Shown: positions 34,332-47,280 of the stretch, in pieces | Layout: each line of letters begins with the position of its first letter | Position numbering within the stretch: position 1 is the stretch's first letter | DNA from: Parascedosporium putredinis | Taxonomy: Eukaryota; Ascomycota; Sordariomycetes; Microascales; Microascaceae | DNA: 64,000 nt | NCBI GenBank assembly: GCA_949357655.1 | Contig: CASHTG010000021.1 | Span: 744,001-808,000 of the forward strand | Reading direction: 5' to 3' | Translations under genes and position numbers: made by a program | Notes under the pieces: model-generated | What the model saw: the letters and a program-made list of their open reading frames with translations, nothing else | Databases searched by the model: none | What the model was told of the DNA's origin: nothing

Positions 34332-34884
34332 TTTGGATGTTGATTAATTATTGGATGGGTATCTAAAAGGGTTGAAGAGACGTGACAAGGAGCAAGAGAA
34401 AAAGGATAGGGGTGGATATGTGGATGCTAGAAAGATGGATGATGGGTGTTGTCGGGAAGGATCAGGCATGGAGAGAGATTTGGAAGAATCGTCTTGAAGG
34501 TTGGTTAGTAAGGTTGGAGGACGGGCCAGAGCCTTCCTTCCAGATGGAACCCACAGCGTTGGAAGAGAAAAGAAAAAGACGCGCTAGGTCCAAAAGAGAA
34601 AATGTACATCAAGTCATGTGACTTGTCACATGACTAATCAGAAGAATGCTTTCATGTGGCATCTCTTAGCAAGGTACACATTACTGGTGTGTCTCAATCA
34701 GCAAATTGGATGTATCATTGTAGCGAAGAAGGGGACTGGCCAATACCACGACCGAAATTGTTAATGCCGCCTTTCCTGAAGACATCACCAATTCCTCATC
34801 CACGCAAGATTTCTCTCGACCTCGCCGCGGCGATATCTACCACTCCACCGTCCATTGGCCGCACGAGCTATCGGATACCACAAA
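34332..34884. other. Bidirectional promoter between NOT4 and the NDUFS3 gene
   Basis: A 553-bp region between two divergent starts. No gene. It contains a perfect inverted repeat with E-box-like halves at 34612-34635, described separately. Confidence 0.6.
34612..34635. promoter_or_regulatory. Perfect 11-bp inverted repeat with E-box-like cores
   Basis: AGTCATGTGAC and GTCACATGACT are exact reverse complements separated by TT. Each arm holds CATGTG/CACATG, a variant of the E-box read by bHLH-zipper proteins. It lies 281 bp from the NOT4 start and 250 bp from the NDUFS3 start. The symmetry is visible in the sequence; binding is inference. Confidence 0.5.
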
Positions 34885-35836
34885 ATGGCTAGTCGGGTTT
34901 GCCGAAGCAGAGCTTTAGCTTCGGCTCTTCAGCCAGTCAGGCCTTCCATTCAGGCTCAGAGTGCCGAGGCCCTCCGTTGCCTCTCCGCGACGGCCGCCCG
35001 GAATGTCGCCATCGGCAAGGACTCTCCCAACATGAGGCACGCGCCTAGGAACCCAATTGGCACTCTCAAGGCCCCATTAGTGAATCCGGCCGATCAATAT
35101 GCCTCCAAAGCCGACGCTCTCCATAAATATGGAACCTGGATCATGGGTTGCCTTCCCAAATACGTCCAGCAATTCTCGGTCTGGAAGGATGAGCTTACGA
35201 TCTACATCCCTCCCGCCGGTGTTATTCCCGTTTTCTCCTTCCTCAAATGTATGCGCTAGCCTTCGTGGTTTCCAACCCCTCCGTAATAGTATTATGCCAG
35301 CTGACCGTGCTTCATGGGATTCCTTTAGACAACACCGCCGCCGAATACACCCAATGCAGCACCGTGACGGGCGCCGATTATCCTACCCGCGACCAACGCT
35401 TTGAAGTAGTTTACAACCTTCTCAGTGTTCGACATAACTCTCGCATTCGAGTGAAGACGTACGCCGACGAGGTTACTCCCGTCCCCAGTATCACCCTCTC
35501 TACGATGGCGCCAACTGGTTTGAGCGCGAAGTCTACGACTTGTACGGCGTCTTCTTCATTGGCCACCCCGATCTTCGCCGTATCATGACCGACTACGGCT
35601 TTGAGGGTCATCCTCTCAGGAAGGACTTTCCCCTCACAGGATACACGGAGATTAGGTACGATGAGGAGAAGAAGCGAATCGTCACCGAGCCGCTCGAGCT
35701 TACCCAGGCTTTCCGCAACTTTGAAGGTGGTTCTAGTGCCTGGGAGCAGATTGGCCCCGGTCTTGATCTTAAGCCCGATACTTTCAAGCTTCCTACGCCA
35801 AAGCCGGAAGAGAAGAAGGAGGAGCCTAAGAAATAA
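34885..35836 (+). CDS. nuo-31: NADH:ubiquinone oxidoreductase 30.4 kDa subunit (NDUFS3 homologue)
   Basis: Core subunit of the peripheral arm of mitochondrial complex I. The N-terminus MASRVCRSRALASALQ is a typical Arg/Ser/Ala presequence. The complex I 30K domain follows: YGTWIMGCLPKYVQQFSVW, YNLLSVRHNSRIRVKTY, and the signature EREVYDLYGVFFIGHPDLRR with GFEGHPLRKDFPLTG. It ends with a Lys/Glu/Pro-rich tail. An 80-bp intron at 35249-35328 joins FLK to Y-NTAAEY in phase. The frame shifts once, near 35495 (ACCCTCTCTACG), inside conserved sequence, so I treat it as an assembly error. The ATG at 34885 is the first in frame (codon 11 of the open frame) and begins the presequence. Confidence 0.95.
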
Positions 35837-36624
35837 GAGGCTAGAGGAAGGCTCTAAACAAAAGTGAAACCCCACCAAAACAACTGGGCTTGTATATACA
35901 AATACTCGTGTTAGAATTATCAAGTTATTGACTCTTTAAAGTTGCTCTATCCGGCACATTTCCTCTTCTTCCTCGTCCTCCTTGGCCGAGTACCCACGGT
36001 GGCATCACGTCGAGGCTTACCAGGGAGCTCTACGAAGAGCACAAAATCTTCGAGAACAGAATTTATAGCAATCGAAGCAGATATTGTGAGGACCAATCTA
36101 ATAAAATAAAATTAAAAGACTACAAGAGTGAATCTCAAGACCGCTTAGGTTCGAAGTCGCTTTAATTTCGACAGGGTTGTCCCGCACTTCGTGGGGGAGG
36201 TGAGCTCGCCAGAGTTGAGCTGTGTTACTTGAGCTACGCTACTAACCAGTCTCTGAGCAATGAACAAGAAGGACTAAGGGAATTGAAAACAATAGACGGT
36301 GGGATTGAACACCTTCTCCTGCGCCAGACCAATCCGATTTCCCATGATGCATGCCTGTACTGTATCGGCCATCTAGTCTTCCTGCAAGTCCAACAATCAA
36401 CGGGGGTCACAGCATGAGTCGTAAAGCCGTGTGAGAAGGCGACATTCGTAATTTCAAGAGGGGGAAGTGGGGAAGTGTTGTGTGAACAAAAAGTCAGTAG
36501 AGAAACTGTCATAATATAGAGGTACGAGAGCACGCTCTATAAGGGTAGGTCATTAGGGAGGCATGGAAACAGCCACCGTCGGTCGTGATGAGTCCCTGCT
36601 AAAGATGCCTAGACAAGTGGTAGC
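35837..36624. other. 3' UTRs of convergent NDUFS3 and Ufd4 genes
   Basis: About 0.8 kb, no supported gene. A stretch near 36295-36420 briefly resembles a tRNA on the minus strand but does not fold as one (see rejected items). Confidence 0.5.
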
Positions 36625-39600
36625 TTAGGAGAGATGGAACGCTCCCTGGCCTTCCTTCATAGCTGTGAAGAGCTGTTTCTTCATGATATCGATTGTAGTG
36701 TAGTCAGGCAACTTCAAGTAGTTGACACAAGTCATGACACTTGGCAGGTAATCGTCGGACGTGTATGGGTGCTCGCTTGGCTTGCAAACCACGGTAAACA
36801 TGGGGGTTAAAGATTTGAATCCTGTAGGTTCGTATGTTAGCGACGCCGCAACTTCCCGTCATCATCCCCTGTCATAAACATACCTCCAATAGGCAGCTTA
36901 GGACTGCCGGTTGTGAATTGAAGGAATTCTCTCCGCTGGGGCAGAGTCAATTCGCTCATGGACTGGAGGAGATTTTTAACAGAGCGGCTATCCATGTTAT
37001 AGCCATGATCTGCCTTGATTGAGTCCATAAGGGCTAAAAAGGAAAGTAGGTTAGCGCTGTACCGCCTAAAGAAAGAATCGGGGGCGTCTTCACTTACTCT
37101 CAAGGGACCAATCCTCATCTACACTGCCAAATAGCGAGACAAGCTCGTCTGGTGTGAAGGCACTCAGAGCCGAATAGGGGAACACATGATTGAATCCGGC
37201 ACGGAAGGCATCCACCTGCCGCCGAACGCCAACCCCAAGAGTCAAATCAATGACCCGATCTAGGTATTCGTCCACATTGGAGATGGTGACGCGGATTTGA
37301 GACCCATTCGGCACAAGTTCGATATCAGGATAACCAGGAAGGGTGAAGTCAAGGCAGAGATCATCAATCCTAGAGCCGTCGATGACAATGTTCTCCGAGT
37401 GCATCACTTTCTGGGTAGGCGTGCGGCTCGGGTCTTCATCGATCTCCTTCTTCGTGATGGAGAACCGCTTGATAGCCTTCAACGACCGGGCTAGCCCTGG
37501 GTCAACGACCTTGACAGCACCGAGGGAAGGTCGGATTCCGACGGGAGAAGACTCGTCACCGATTCGGAAGAAGATAGGATTGAAGTTGATGTCAACAATG
37601 CGGGAATCGAGCATAGAGCGAGCTACGAATTTGCCAAGGGACGTGAATAGATGCAATACTCGTTCCCCATTTGGCGATGAAGCCTCCTCGTCACTCATCG
37701 GACGCGGGAAAAGGCCAGTGATGCCATTGATGAATTCGTCAGCATCGTTTGAATCGACTTCACGCCAGAGCTTGAGTTTCTTTTGGAAAATTCCCTGCTG
37801 ATAGTAGAGTAGAACTCAAGGGTTGGTCCAAGACCAGTACCCACTTCTTCAAAATACTCGACTTCCAAGACACTCTGGCTCGCTCCATACAACTCCATAA
37901 CCTTGAGTGCTGATTCGAGAATTTTAGCGCGGCCAATTCTAACCTTTTGACGCTGGAGACGCCCAAGGAAGGGACGGTCGTCTCGCCTATCGCGACGAGA
38001 GTCCTCAGACGATTGGGCGTTTTGCCAACGAGTCATCGAACGCGCATAGCCGAATGAGGTAGACTGAAGGAAGAGATGCCGTGTTTCAAATGGGAACAGG
38101 AAAGGATAAAGCCTAGCGAGGTCCTCGGACCAGCTTGGAAGGCAGTTGCTGGCGACAATCAACGGCTCTTCCAATTGGCGATTGAGTTTAGCGGTTAATT
38201 TGGTATTCACGAATTGCGAAAGGGGTTCTGCAGCAAGCGGGATAACCTCTTGCTTTTCTATGAGAACATCCTCGAGGTTGGCATTCAGGTCATGCAAAAT
38301 GCGCAAGAGTCGTAGGATTGAGGCAGTAGTGGGGTGCTTAGCGAGCGATGCTGGGATCCCATCGATTGCGGGCTCGCCGTCAGATAGGACGGTGAACGAG
38401 GACGATGATTCTTGGGGTACAGGCCCGGGCACACGCTTGAACTTGATAGAATGAACCTGCGACCAAATACTCCGTCCGGCATGGTCGCCAGAGGTGGAAG
38501 TCAAATGATGGACGGCTCGGTAGATAGTGGTGTCATTGCCGATAGGTTTCCCATCAAGCTAAACTCCACATGCCAATCTTGAGGCGTAGATTGTATCGCC
38601 GCCGCGTAGGACATGGGACGAGGGGCAGTAGATGGGGTCGGGGTTGCCTGAGAAGGGTTGTGGGGAGGAGGGGGCCGGCTATTGGCGTTCCTAGGGGTAT
38701 GCACCCTCGTTCCATCCTCCTTCCTAGCAGTGACCTTGTCACCAGCCACCTCAAGGTTAACGGCCGAGGGGTCGGGGCGGCCTCCTCGGCCATTTCTTCG
38801 TCCAAATCACCAGCCAGGTCGGCAAGCGTTCCTCCTTCTTCAGTTGCGTCATCTTCACCATCGCTCAGGGGTTTCTCGTCTGCACACTCGAGAGCGTCTT
38901 GGAGGTCATCTTCCTCTTCTGGTGGTGGCAGAGGAGGGGGCGGTGTCTCCGTAGACCCGCCCTGGCGGCACGAAGACCGCCGTAGGGCGCGTTTATCGTG
39001 AGCTGAGCCAGACGGAGTAGATGGTTCCTGGGTGGGATCAGATTGAGCGGATGGGTTAGACTTCGACTTGCGTGAGACTCTCGCGCTAGACGGCGTAGTA
39101 CCGGCAGCCGGAGGTGGTGGCGTAGCTACTGTCTCCGGAGCAGGGCGATCAGCTAGTCTACTCGAGGATGAAGAGCCAGCGAAAGGGGGCAGTCCTCGGG
39201 CACCAGCCATGGCGGCTAGTGCTTTCGAGAGGCCGTCACGCCTCGCGCTTCGAGCTCTCTCGGTGATAGAAATTCGGGGGCGCAGGTAATCATCGAGCGA
39301 TTGGAATGTCGCTATCGCCTGAATCGACACAACAATATTCCGGTAAGGACGTGGAATATCTGCGTCGTCTTCTGCGACGAGGCGGAGACGGATTTGCTTG
39401 CCGAGCATTGATACAGCGCTACTTCGGTTACCGTCGGCGGCGTTATTATGCACGGTAATCACCTCAAAATGCTCAGACCTACTAAGCAGATCTTGAAGTT
39501 TGTGTATCATGATACTGAAAGCAGATGTGGCGGAATCTCCGCCACCAATCTTCACCAGGCCCTCGCCAGAGCCGCCCATAAAAACTTGAAGGAAGGCGGA

Positions 39601-42531
39601 TTGAGCTGCACGCGCCAAGCTCTCATCGGGATTGCTGAACACATCAAGAAGGACGCGTACAAGGCCAGACGCTAACAGTTCCGCACTCGTGACACTCTCT
39701 AAAACGTCGGCATCGAAGTAGGAGGCAAGTCTCGAGAACACCTCGATACCAGCCTCAGAAGTGTGAGGCCCATATGAGGGATCAAGGTATAAGCTCTCAA
39801 GATCTTGCGCAAGATGAGACAAACTATCAAGAATCTTTGAAGCCTTCTCTTTCATGACCCTGCTCTGGGCCTCAGTTTCATGCGTTTCGAGGAATTGTTT
39901 GGCAACCTTGCGAATAGTGTTGCGACTGTGCTGAGCCTCAGATAGGATAGGATGCTGTGGACTCTCGTCGATAGACATAGTAGATCCCCGGGAGCTAACC
40001 GGCGAGCCCGAAGCATCGTCATTCGGTGCGTATGTGCCGCCCTCGTCTTCGTTCTCTTCGTCAGAGGATCCATTGTCATCATCATCCTCGCCCCCGAAGC
40101 TTCGTTGTCCGATTGCTGAACAGCCGAGTCCGTCGAGACATGAGAGTCTTGCGTCTGGGGGTCTTGCTCTTGGGTAGAGGTCTCCGCGGGTGGTTCTTTA
40201 GCTTCGTCCTCCATAGCGAGCCTGGATATTTCCGCCATAACACCTTCACGGTAAAGCTGGTAACGGTATATCTTGTCTAGTCGGCTAACCAAGAGCTCTG
40301 TGGCTCGAAGACCCAGCATAACAAGAGAAGGATGGTCCTTCTGGGACAAAATGGAGGCCAAGAAGGAGGCATAGGGGACCGACCTCAGTGCCTCAACTAA
40401 GACGCTCTCATCAACATTCGACAACATCTTGAGCTGCGCTGTCAGGACCTTTTGCCGGACAGTCAGATTGACGGTGCTGGAGAAGGCATCTGTGAGGGTA
40501 GGGAATAGAATCAAGGCGAATCTTCTGACTTCATCCTTGCATCCTTGCAACATCTCCACTCTCTTCTCATTCGCTTGATCCTGAGTTCTAGCTGGGCTCG
40601 TGGCAGATCCGAGGGAAACGGGCTCCGGGAAAATGTTGAGCTCAAGCAGAGCAGATGTGTCAAGCTCGCGAGGGAGGCCAGGGAGGAGCTCGCAGATGAC
40701 ATTCAAGGTCTCGATAATCTGCTCGCGCGGGCGATGAATTAGAGCTTGCATAATGACAACGCTATCTAGCTTGGACGCGACATCATCCGTGCCACTCGGA
40801 GGAGAGACGCCAGTCAGTATCTGATAAAGCGTCTCAACTACATTCAGCTTGAAAAGGTCAGCCGAGAGCTGCGGGCTTGCTCTGGCGGTGAATGCCAAGA
40901 CTCGAAGGAACTGAGTATGAATATTGGGCCCAATCAAATTAGTGGTTCCAGGAACAAGCAGCCGGAGGATAGCTCTAAGGAGCGCAACATCAACGAGTTG
41001 CTCGAGTTTTGAGGGTGGAATTTAAAGCTCTCAACAATTCCAGAGACGCACAGCGACGCCTGTTCGACAACGCGCTGGTCACTGCTCCCGAGAACATCGA
41101 GAAGCTTGGGCATAACGTCCCGAACGACCACAAACGAGTCCTCGGGGATATTACGGCAGCAGTTGGCAGCAGTCGTCACGGCAGTACGTTGCGTACTCGT
41201 AGCGAAGAAATCCAGGTAAGAAAGGCATGCCGTTAGCCCACCTTCGCGTACAATAGCACTGGGATATTCTGTGGAGATCTTTTCCAACGTGCTTAGGGAT
41301 TGCTCGGCAACATCGATAAAGGAGATCTCCAACAACTTGCTGCAAAGTACAGGCACAGCACCGCCGTAGACGACGTTGGCAACGCTAGCGGGCAAAGCCT
41401 CCATCAAATTAGCCAAGCAACGGCAGGCGAGGAGCATGACCTCGGGGCTGTTGGGTGACTGCATCAGGGAGACAAGCTCCTTTACAAACGAGTCAGGGGA
41501 GAAATGGCCAGAGAGATTATCCTCGTTGGAAACAAGAAGGATCTCTGAGAGCTCTTGCAGGGCGGCCTGCTGGATGAACTCGTCTTTTGGCGAAGGCTGG
41601 TGAGGATATCTCGTAGTCGTGAAGACACACCAGACATCATACCGGTGAGCGCTCTGAGCGTGCTGGAAAAGCCTGTCATGTGGCGCCCACCAAACGCGCC
41701 GAAGGGCCCGTCATCTTCATCTTCGTCATAACGTTGGGCGTCATCCTCGTCCATCTCATCACTATCATCATCGCCAGACGGGTTGTCCTCGGCATCGTCA
41801 GGCACGGAGGTTGGCGGGTCGGGGGCATCTTGAGGCTCGTCATCCGCTCCCGTCATTTCAGCATCCTCGTCAGCATCGCTGGAACCGTGTGTGCTCTTTT
41901 TGTTCGCTGGCTGGAATGGGTGTCTGTGCCGACGGTTTCTTAGTTAGCACATCGGAAACCCTAGAGCCGTCGTGCCAGGCAAGGCTGTATGTAAGTGTGG
42001 GGATACATGGCGTGGTACGCACCTAGGGTGGGGGCCGAGGGCTTTTGCTGCGGCTAGATTTCCTACTGGACGACGCCGATGGCGTAGCAGATCTTGCTGT
42101 GCCAAAGTGGCCCGAAGAGTCTCTATATCACGCGAGATGGTTTATTAGCAAGACTCAATGCTACTGCAATCACATGTATAACACCGGGCCCCGGACATGG
42201 CTTACTCTAAGCCCGACATGTTCGAAGAGGGCTTGGTCTTTTTAGTTTGCTGCACCACAGAAGAGGAGGTTTGGGTGCTTGGGGAGGCCTGCTCTGGCTC
42301 TAAACCCTTCTGCCGCTTAGATCGTCGAGCTGAAGGTGTTTGCTGGCTCCCGCCGGAACGAGGGCTGGAGTCCGGTTGCGTTGGGGCCTTTCGCTTCCGA
42401 GTATTTGAGGGGGTGGATTGGTGGATAGTTGTCGAGGATTCAGAGGTATTCGTCGGCACAACGGCCGGGGACTGAGTCGCTGCAAGGTTTGCTGCTTGTC
42501 GGGCAGCGGACCTAGTGACTCTATGAGACAT
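36625..42531 (-). CDS. ufd4: HECT-type E3 ubiquitin ligase Ufd4 (TRIP12 family)
   Basis: E3 ligase of the ubiquitin-fusion degradation pathway. The start MSHRVTRSAARQAAN begins a basic, disordered, nuclear-type region (TRKRKAPTQ, ARRSKRQKG), an RS-rich exon near 42030-42110 and a long acidic stretch ending with DEDDGPFGAFGGRHMTGF. Armadillo-like helical repeats follow (VMLLACRCLANLMEALP and others), then a disordered Pro/Glu-rich middle and the C-terminal HECT domain with GKFVARSMLDSRIVDI, EYLDRVIDLTLG, LPIGGFKSLTP and the catalytic Cys in VMTCVNYLKLPDY. It ends QGAFHLS. Introns 37034-37097 and 36822-36883 join in phase; exon 1 ends at 42206. The frame breaks several times (near 37790, 38570, 39900-39990, 40935-41010, 41500-41600). 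Conserved sequence resumes each time, so the gene is probably intact. Confidence 0.94.
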
Positions 42532-44632
42532 AGCGTCAGCACACAGTAGAGAAGGCGACCCAGAGTTTCTCTAGGCCATTTGTCCCAAAAGCTAGGACGA
42601 TGATGAGCTTGCAAAGGTGAGGGAGTGGAGGCTCATGAAGGGCCAGAATCCGAGGACTGCACCTCTTCTCGCTTGAGAGGCAACAGCAAGTGTCTTGCGT
42701 TCTCCGCTTGAGTCCGGGCCAAGCTTCGGCCAAGGCCACGGTCAATTTTCAACTAAGAAAAGAAGTGGGTAGAAAAGAGGCAGGCGAGCAGTGGAATGAG
42801 AAGGAGAGAGCAGGGGCTAGGATGAAGATTGAGGGTGAAGAATGCTAGGTGACGTGGATTGGAGGGAAGGTGAATGCCCAAGGAGCAATGGTGCCTGGGG
42901 CGACTTCGTATCTACTCCACTTGGTAAAGAGGTGGTTTGGCAGATGGTTGGTGACAAACAGGGATAGGAAAAAGAGAAGGGCTAGCAAGAGGAGCCTTAA
43001 ACCTTGAGGTAAGGAGCGGAAGGTGCAGAAGGGGGATATAAAGGTGAATAGGAGGGCTAGGAGAAGGAAAGAGCATCCCTGTGCAAAGCCTTGTAATCAA
43101 AGTGAATTGCAGCAGACAAGGCTAGGAGTTGAAATATAGATGGGCTTGCTCCAGACAGCCGTCAAGGTAAATGAGGCCCAGTGCTTTACTGGAACATCAA
43201 ACCCTCTCTTGTGTGGGGAATGCTTTAAAGAGGCACGCAAGGCAACGAGTTTGGCAGCCTTGAGTGGAGCCAAAGACGAGCCGAAGCGTACACTACAGAA
43301 ATCGGGACACACTACAGCAGGAGATTGGGAAGTGCAAGACGATGGCGAGGATACCTTTGACCCGTGTTCGTTGGGCTTCCCGTCACACCGAGAGTAGCTC
43401 CGCTTTCTCCTTCGGTATAGGACGGGGAGGTCGGTTCGGTGGGCGCTGGGCCAAGTATAGGTGGATGTTGGGAACGAATAGAGTGTCGACCAGGTGGGCG
43501 TGGATCGCTATCGACGACGACCGAGGTTTGTTCTGCCATGGATTACGCCATGAGGCGGACTTATCGTAGCCTCAAAGGGATGGAGTTTGGAGGTATCGAC
43601 AGGTATCGCTGTTAACAAAAAAGTCGCTGTACGGGGTTGGGCACAGGCTACGTCGAGAAAGCTGCGCTCCTGGACGGGCAGGAACGAGAAACGGGGACGG
43701 TTGAGGAGGCGAGCGGCCGGCCAGGACTCAACAGGTGACTCTGGTGGAATGAGGCGAGGCACTGTCGGGGCAGGGAGATGTTGAGAGCGCTCGGGTAGAC
43801 AGCGGAGACGACGAGATGGGTTGTGGGCAAGGTTCACATATATCGGCGTCTATCGCTGGAGTGCATAGCTCGAGGAATAAGTTGCTGGAGGATGGCGCAC
43901 GAGATCAAGTTCAGCCTTTAGAGGGATTGATGACTGAGGCGGCGGCACTTGAAGCAGGCCATCTCATGTTAGGTGCTTTCAAACAGTGCCCGGCCTTACT
44001 AAAATTCTCTCCCCGACAAGTCAGCGCTCCACATGATTCAGGGTCACCCACAACGGTAGCACCAGGCGCTTACCGTTTGACGGGGGCATTCTTCTCCGGA
44101 CCAATGAGGATCCATTTTAAGCGTCCATTGATCAGAAGTCCATTACGGCCCTAGTACCCCGCTAAAACGGACTTAGCCTCAGAACCCGACCTTATTAATG
44201 CCTCTTCAATTTGAATGTTGCCTTACGAGACGGTCGTTCATCAAGGCTGCCCTGGAGACTTCCGTTTCTATTACCCACCAATAACTCAGTTGATTGACGG
44301 GATTAACCCCTCTCAATGTTCTTTGTAAGAGCCGCTGCTTGTGTGACACTCAACTCCCCTTCTCACACTTGATTTCAGCCCTCTCCTCCTCTTCTCGTTA
44401 TCTCGGAAAATACAGGACCCTTGACATCCTGCGCATTCGTTATCCATAGTACGCTCATACAAACATCAGTTGGAGAATAGCAGCGGCGTCTCCAGTTTTT
44501 GCGGTCGTTTCTCCACTATCATGAGTCGACTGACGTAGACCATAAATGAGGATGGGTGGGTAAACGGTGTTGTTTCTGTGCTTGCTTCAGCAGTCGGTGG
44601 AAATATTGCGCCATCCAGCCAAAATTTAGTTT
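42532..44632. other. Intergenic region upstream of Ufd4
   Basis: About 2.1 kb. No gene I can support. A 76-codon minus-strand frame at 43312-43539 starting MAEQTSVVVDSDPR looks compositionally gene-like and ends at a possible donor, but I cannot find its continuation. Mostly promoter and leader of Ufd4, plus the 3' flank of E1-alpha. Confidence 0.5.
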
Positions 44633-46060
44633 CTATTCTAGAGAGTTCTTCCCGCCTTCGTAATCATTGAGGTCGTACTCATCCGGGTATCTATCCAAGA
44701 TTGACCGCAATTCTGCCATCTGCTTCTTCAAGTCCGGCGTGAGCTCTTCATAAACATCCTCGAACATGGCCCTAACGGGAGGCTTCTTCTCACGCTCTGC
44801 CTCCTTGAAAGCTTGCAGAACCTCTCTCCGTAGCCGTTCCCTCGCTTCCTTCTCCTTCTCATCGCTCCAGATATTCTGTGACTCCATCCACTTTCGTAGT
44901 CGAATAATGGGGTTGTCTCTCCTCTTCCAGTCCTCGACTTCGACTCGAGCCCTGTAGGCAAAAGAGTCATCCGAAGTACTATGGTGACTTACACGGTACG
45001 TCAATGCCTCGATGAGAACGGGCTTGCCACCATCCTCCAAGGCTAGCTCACGTGCACGCTTCGTAGCCTCCCGGACGGCCCAGATATCATTACCGTCCAC
45101 CCGGATGGTTTCAATTCCGTAACCTATTCCCCGGCTGGCGATGCCATCGCCTCGGTACTGTTCCAGGGTCGGCGTGGAAATTGCGTATCCGTTGTTCCTG
45201 CAGATGAACACAACAGGACAGGATCTAGTCGCAGCCATGTTCAGGGCGGCATGGAAGTCCCCTTCACTCGCGGCTCCCTCTCCGAAATACACGGCTACAA
45301 CGCGAGGTGCTATGCTTGGGTCATTTTGTCTCTGGATCTTCAAGGCGTATGCAGCCCCGGAGGCTTGTGGTAATTGTGTCGCGAGGGGAAGATATCGTGT
45401 GCTAGGCCGGGCATTGTCAGATGATGGTGACTCGAAATGGGGTGCGACGCACGGCGTGAATCTGGGGGACACTTACAATATTGAGCTCTTTGCTCCCATA
45501 GTGTACTGGCATGTTTCTTCCGCGTCCAGGCTCGTTCTTATTGGCGAATAATTGGTCCATGAAATCGGTCGCCGTGAATCCTCGGTGCTTGAAGACGCCT
45601 TGCTCTCTGTACTGACAGTATATTACATCGTCTTTGGACAGTGCCGAGGCTGAGCCCACGCAGACGGCCTCTTCGCCAGCTGATACCATGTAAAAGCTGA
45701 CGCGACCCTGTCTTTGTGCGTCAAACATGATTAAATCCATGAGAGATACAAAAGCATATCCTCGTAGATTTTTATGACTTCCTCTTTCGAAAGGTCGGGA
45801 GTAAAGGACTCATCCACGATTGTTCCATGTTGGTCCACAACCCGGTAGGTTGGTATCGCTGGGTGATCCACCGGCCGGTCGAAGTTGAGTGTCGTCGTAA
45901 AGGCGCTTTTTACAGCCCCTGGGAATGAAACGAATTCGGAATCAGGCCTCTGGGAGAGTGTGCTTGCGGCTCTGATGCAGGAAGGAGATGATCGTGCGGC
46001 CCAAGAAAGCGGCCTCACGAGCTGAGGAATACCCCGAGCGCGGAGAAGCCGAGGTGACAT
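44633..46060 (-). CDS. Branched-chain 2-oxoacid dehydrogenase E1 component, alpha subunit
   Basis: Thiamine-diphosphate-dependent subunit that decarboxylates the 2-oxoacids from Val, Leu and Ile in the mitochondrial matrix. A presequence is visible (MSPRLLRARGIPQLVRPLSW). The domain reads MDLIMFDAQRQGRVSFYMVS, GEEAVCVGSASAL, YREQGVFKHRGF, the TPP-binding stretch VYFGEGAASEGDFHAALNMA and NNGYAISTP, then VDGNDIWAV. The phosphorylation-loop motif RVSHHSTSDDSFAYR identifies BCKDH rather than pyruvate dehydrogenase. A 75-bp intron spans 45402-45476. The frame breaks at TTTT near 45755 and CCCC near 45392, each repaired by one base. The ATG at 46058-46060 starts the presequence. The gene is head to head with COQ5 across 1.2 kb. 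Confidence 0.95.
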
Positions 46061-47280
46061 GTTGGTTGCTTTGGCGTCCTTTTGACGGTATCAATTGATA
46101 TCGCGAAAAGGTGAAATAGGAGAGAAGCTTTGTGGGTTTCCTAATTATACTCTTAGGCCGAGATCAATGGATGGCGGGGAGTACATCTTCATAGGTGCTG
46201 CGGTCCGGTGCGTGCTTGGGAGCGGTTGACCGAGACGACGTCATAGAGCCGACGCAAAGCGAATGCCTTCAGAAGCCGACAGCAAAAAGGGTCCGGCTTA
46301 GCCCTGGACCGCTCCCTGACACTCAGATCAAAACGACAACTGGAGCTCTGATACCTGAATTGAGTACTGAAATTTTATTTATTCATATCCATTGGCTTTT
46401 CCCTTGTAATTGGCACTCAAGGATCAAAGTTATCACGAATTGAGGGTTGGGAATACCCTACCAGCCTACCTCCATATATTAGAGAACAGCCCACCCGCTC
46501 TTTAAGCCTTATGTGAAGAGATGTGACTCTATCTCACGATATCCTCAAGTGCTAAGGGTTCTCGTGTCAAAAGAAGTGTAAAAAGAAATAAAAAGGCGAA
46601 AAAAAGCCATTATGAATCCTCCAACTAGCACATCAAGAAGAAAGAGAGAGAAGAAAATGGTGACCAAAACACAATTGCCTCTATTCCTCATCTGCCACCA
46701 CCACCACCACCACCCTTTTTCCATTCAAGATCTTGCTATCGACTCCAAAAAGATAGGCAATCGAGGGATACACAACCTAAAATTGAACAACAATGAGCAG
46801 TAGAAACGGAATTGTCTTGACGATCTTCGTCATCATATTCTTCATAAGCTTCATCGCGTTTATGGCGCGAAGGACCCTTCTTGACTTTATCGTCGCCCTC
46901 ATGCGCAGGAGAGGGCATCAACCAGCGAACGATACAGAGGTGGGCGTAGTTCAAGCTGGCGAGGTGCCCCAGGGGCAGGCCAACCGCACAGGCCCCCTTC
47001 GGCTTAGAGTCCGTCACAAACCATGCCGCCGAGCCCTGAGGAAGTCAATCGGCCGATTATTAGCGGCCTGGCGGGTTGTGGTGGTCTTGAAGGTGGGTCT
47101 ATTTTACCTAAGTAGATGTGGCTGTAGTGTGGCGACAGCCACTTGCCGTTTCGAGGAAAATTCCCCTGCAGCCAACATCGGCCCAGCTCTAAATTTCGCG
47201 GTGGTGAGAAGACCGACTAACAAACACACGGCAGACCTGACAGCCTCGCAGCCTTTTCTTGCCGAGCAAAATTCTTCAAT
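46061..47280. other. Shared upstream region of E1-alpha and COQ5
   Basis: About 1.2 kb between two divergent mitochondrial-protein genes. Overlapping frames exist on both strands at 46736-47320: the minus one is acidic (DEAYEEYDDEDRQD), and the plus one is its hydrophobic antisense. I cannot decide whether either is a gene. A CACCAC repeat lies near 46697-46712. Confidence 0.4.

Noticed and set aside
36295..36420. tRNA-like sequence on the minus strand (GTTCAATCCCACC)
   Set aside because: It has a T-loop-like box but no matching acceptor stem, no D-arm in place and no sensible anticodon stem.
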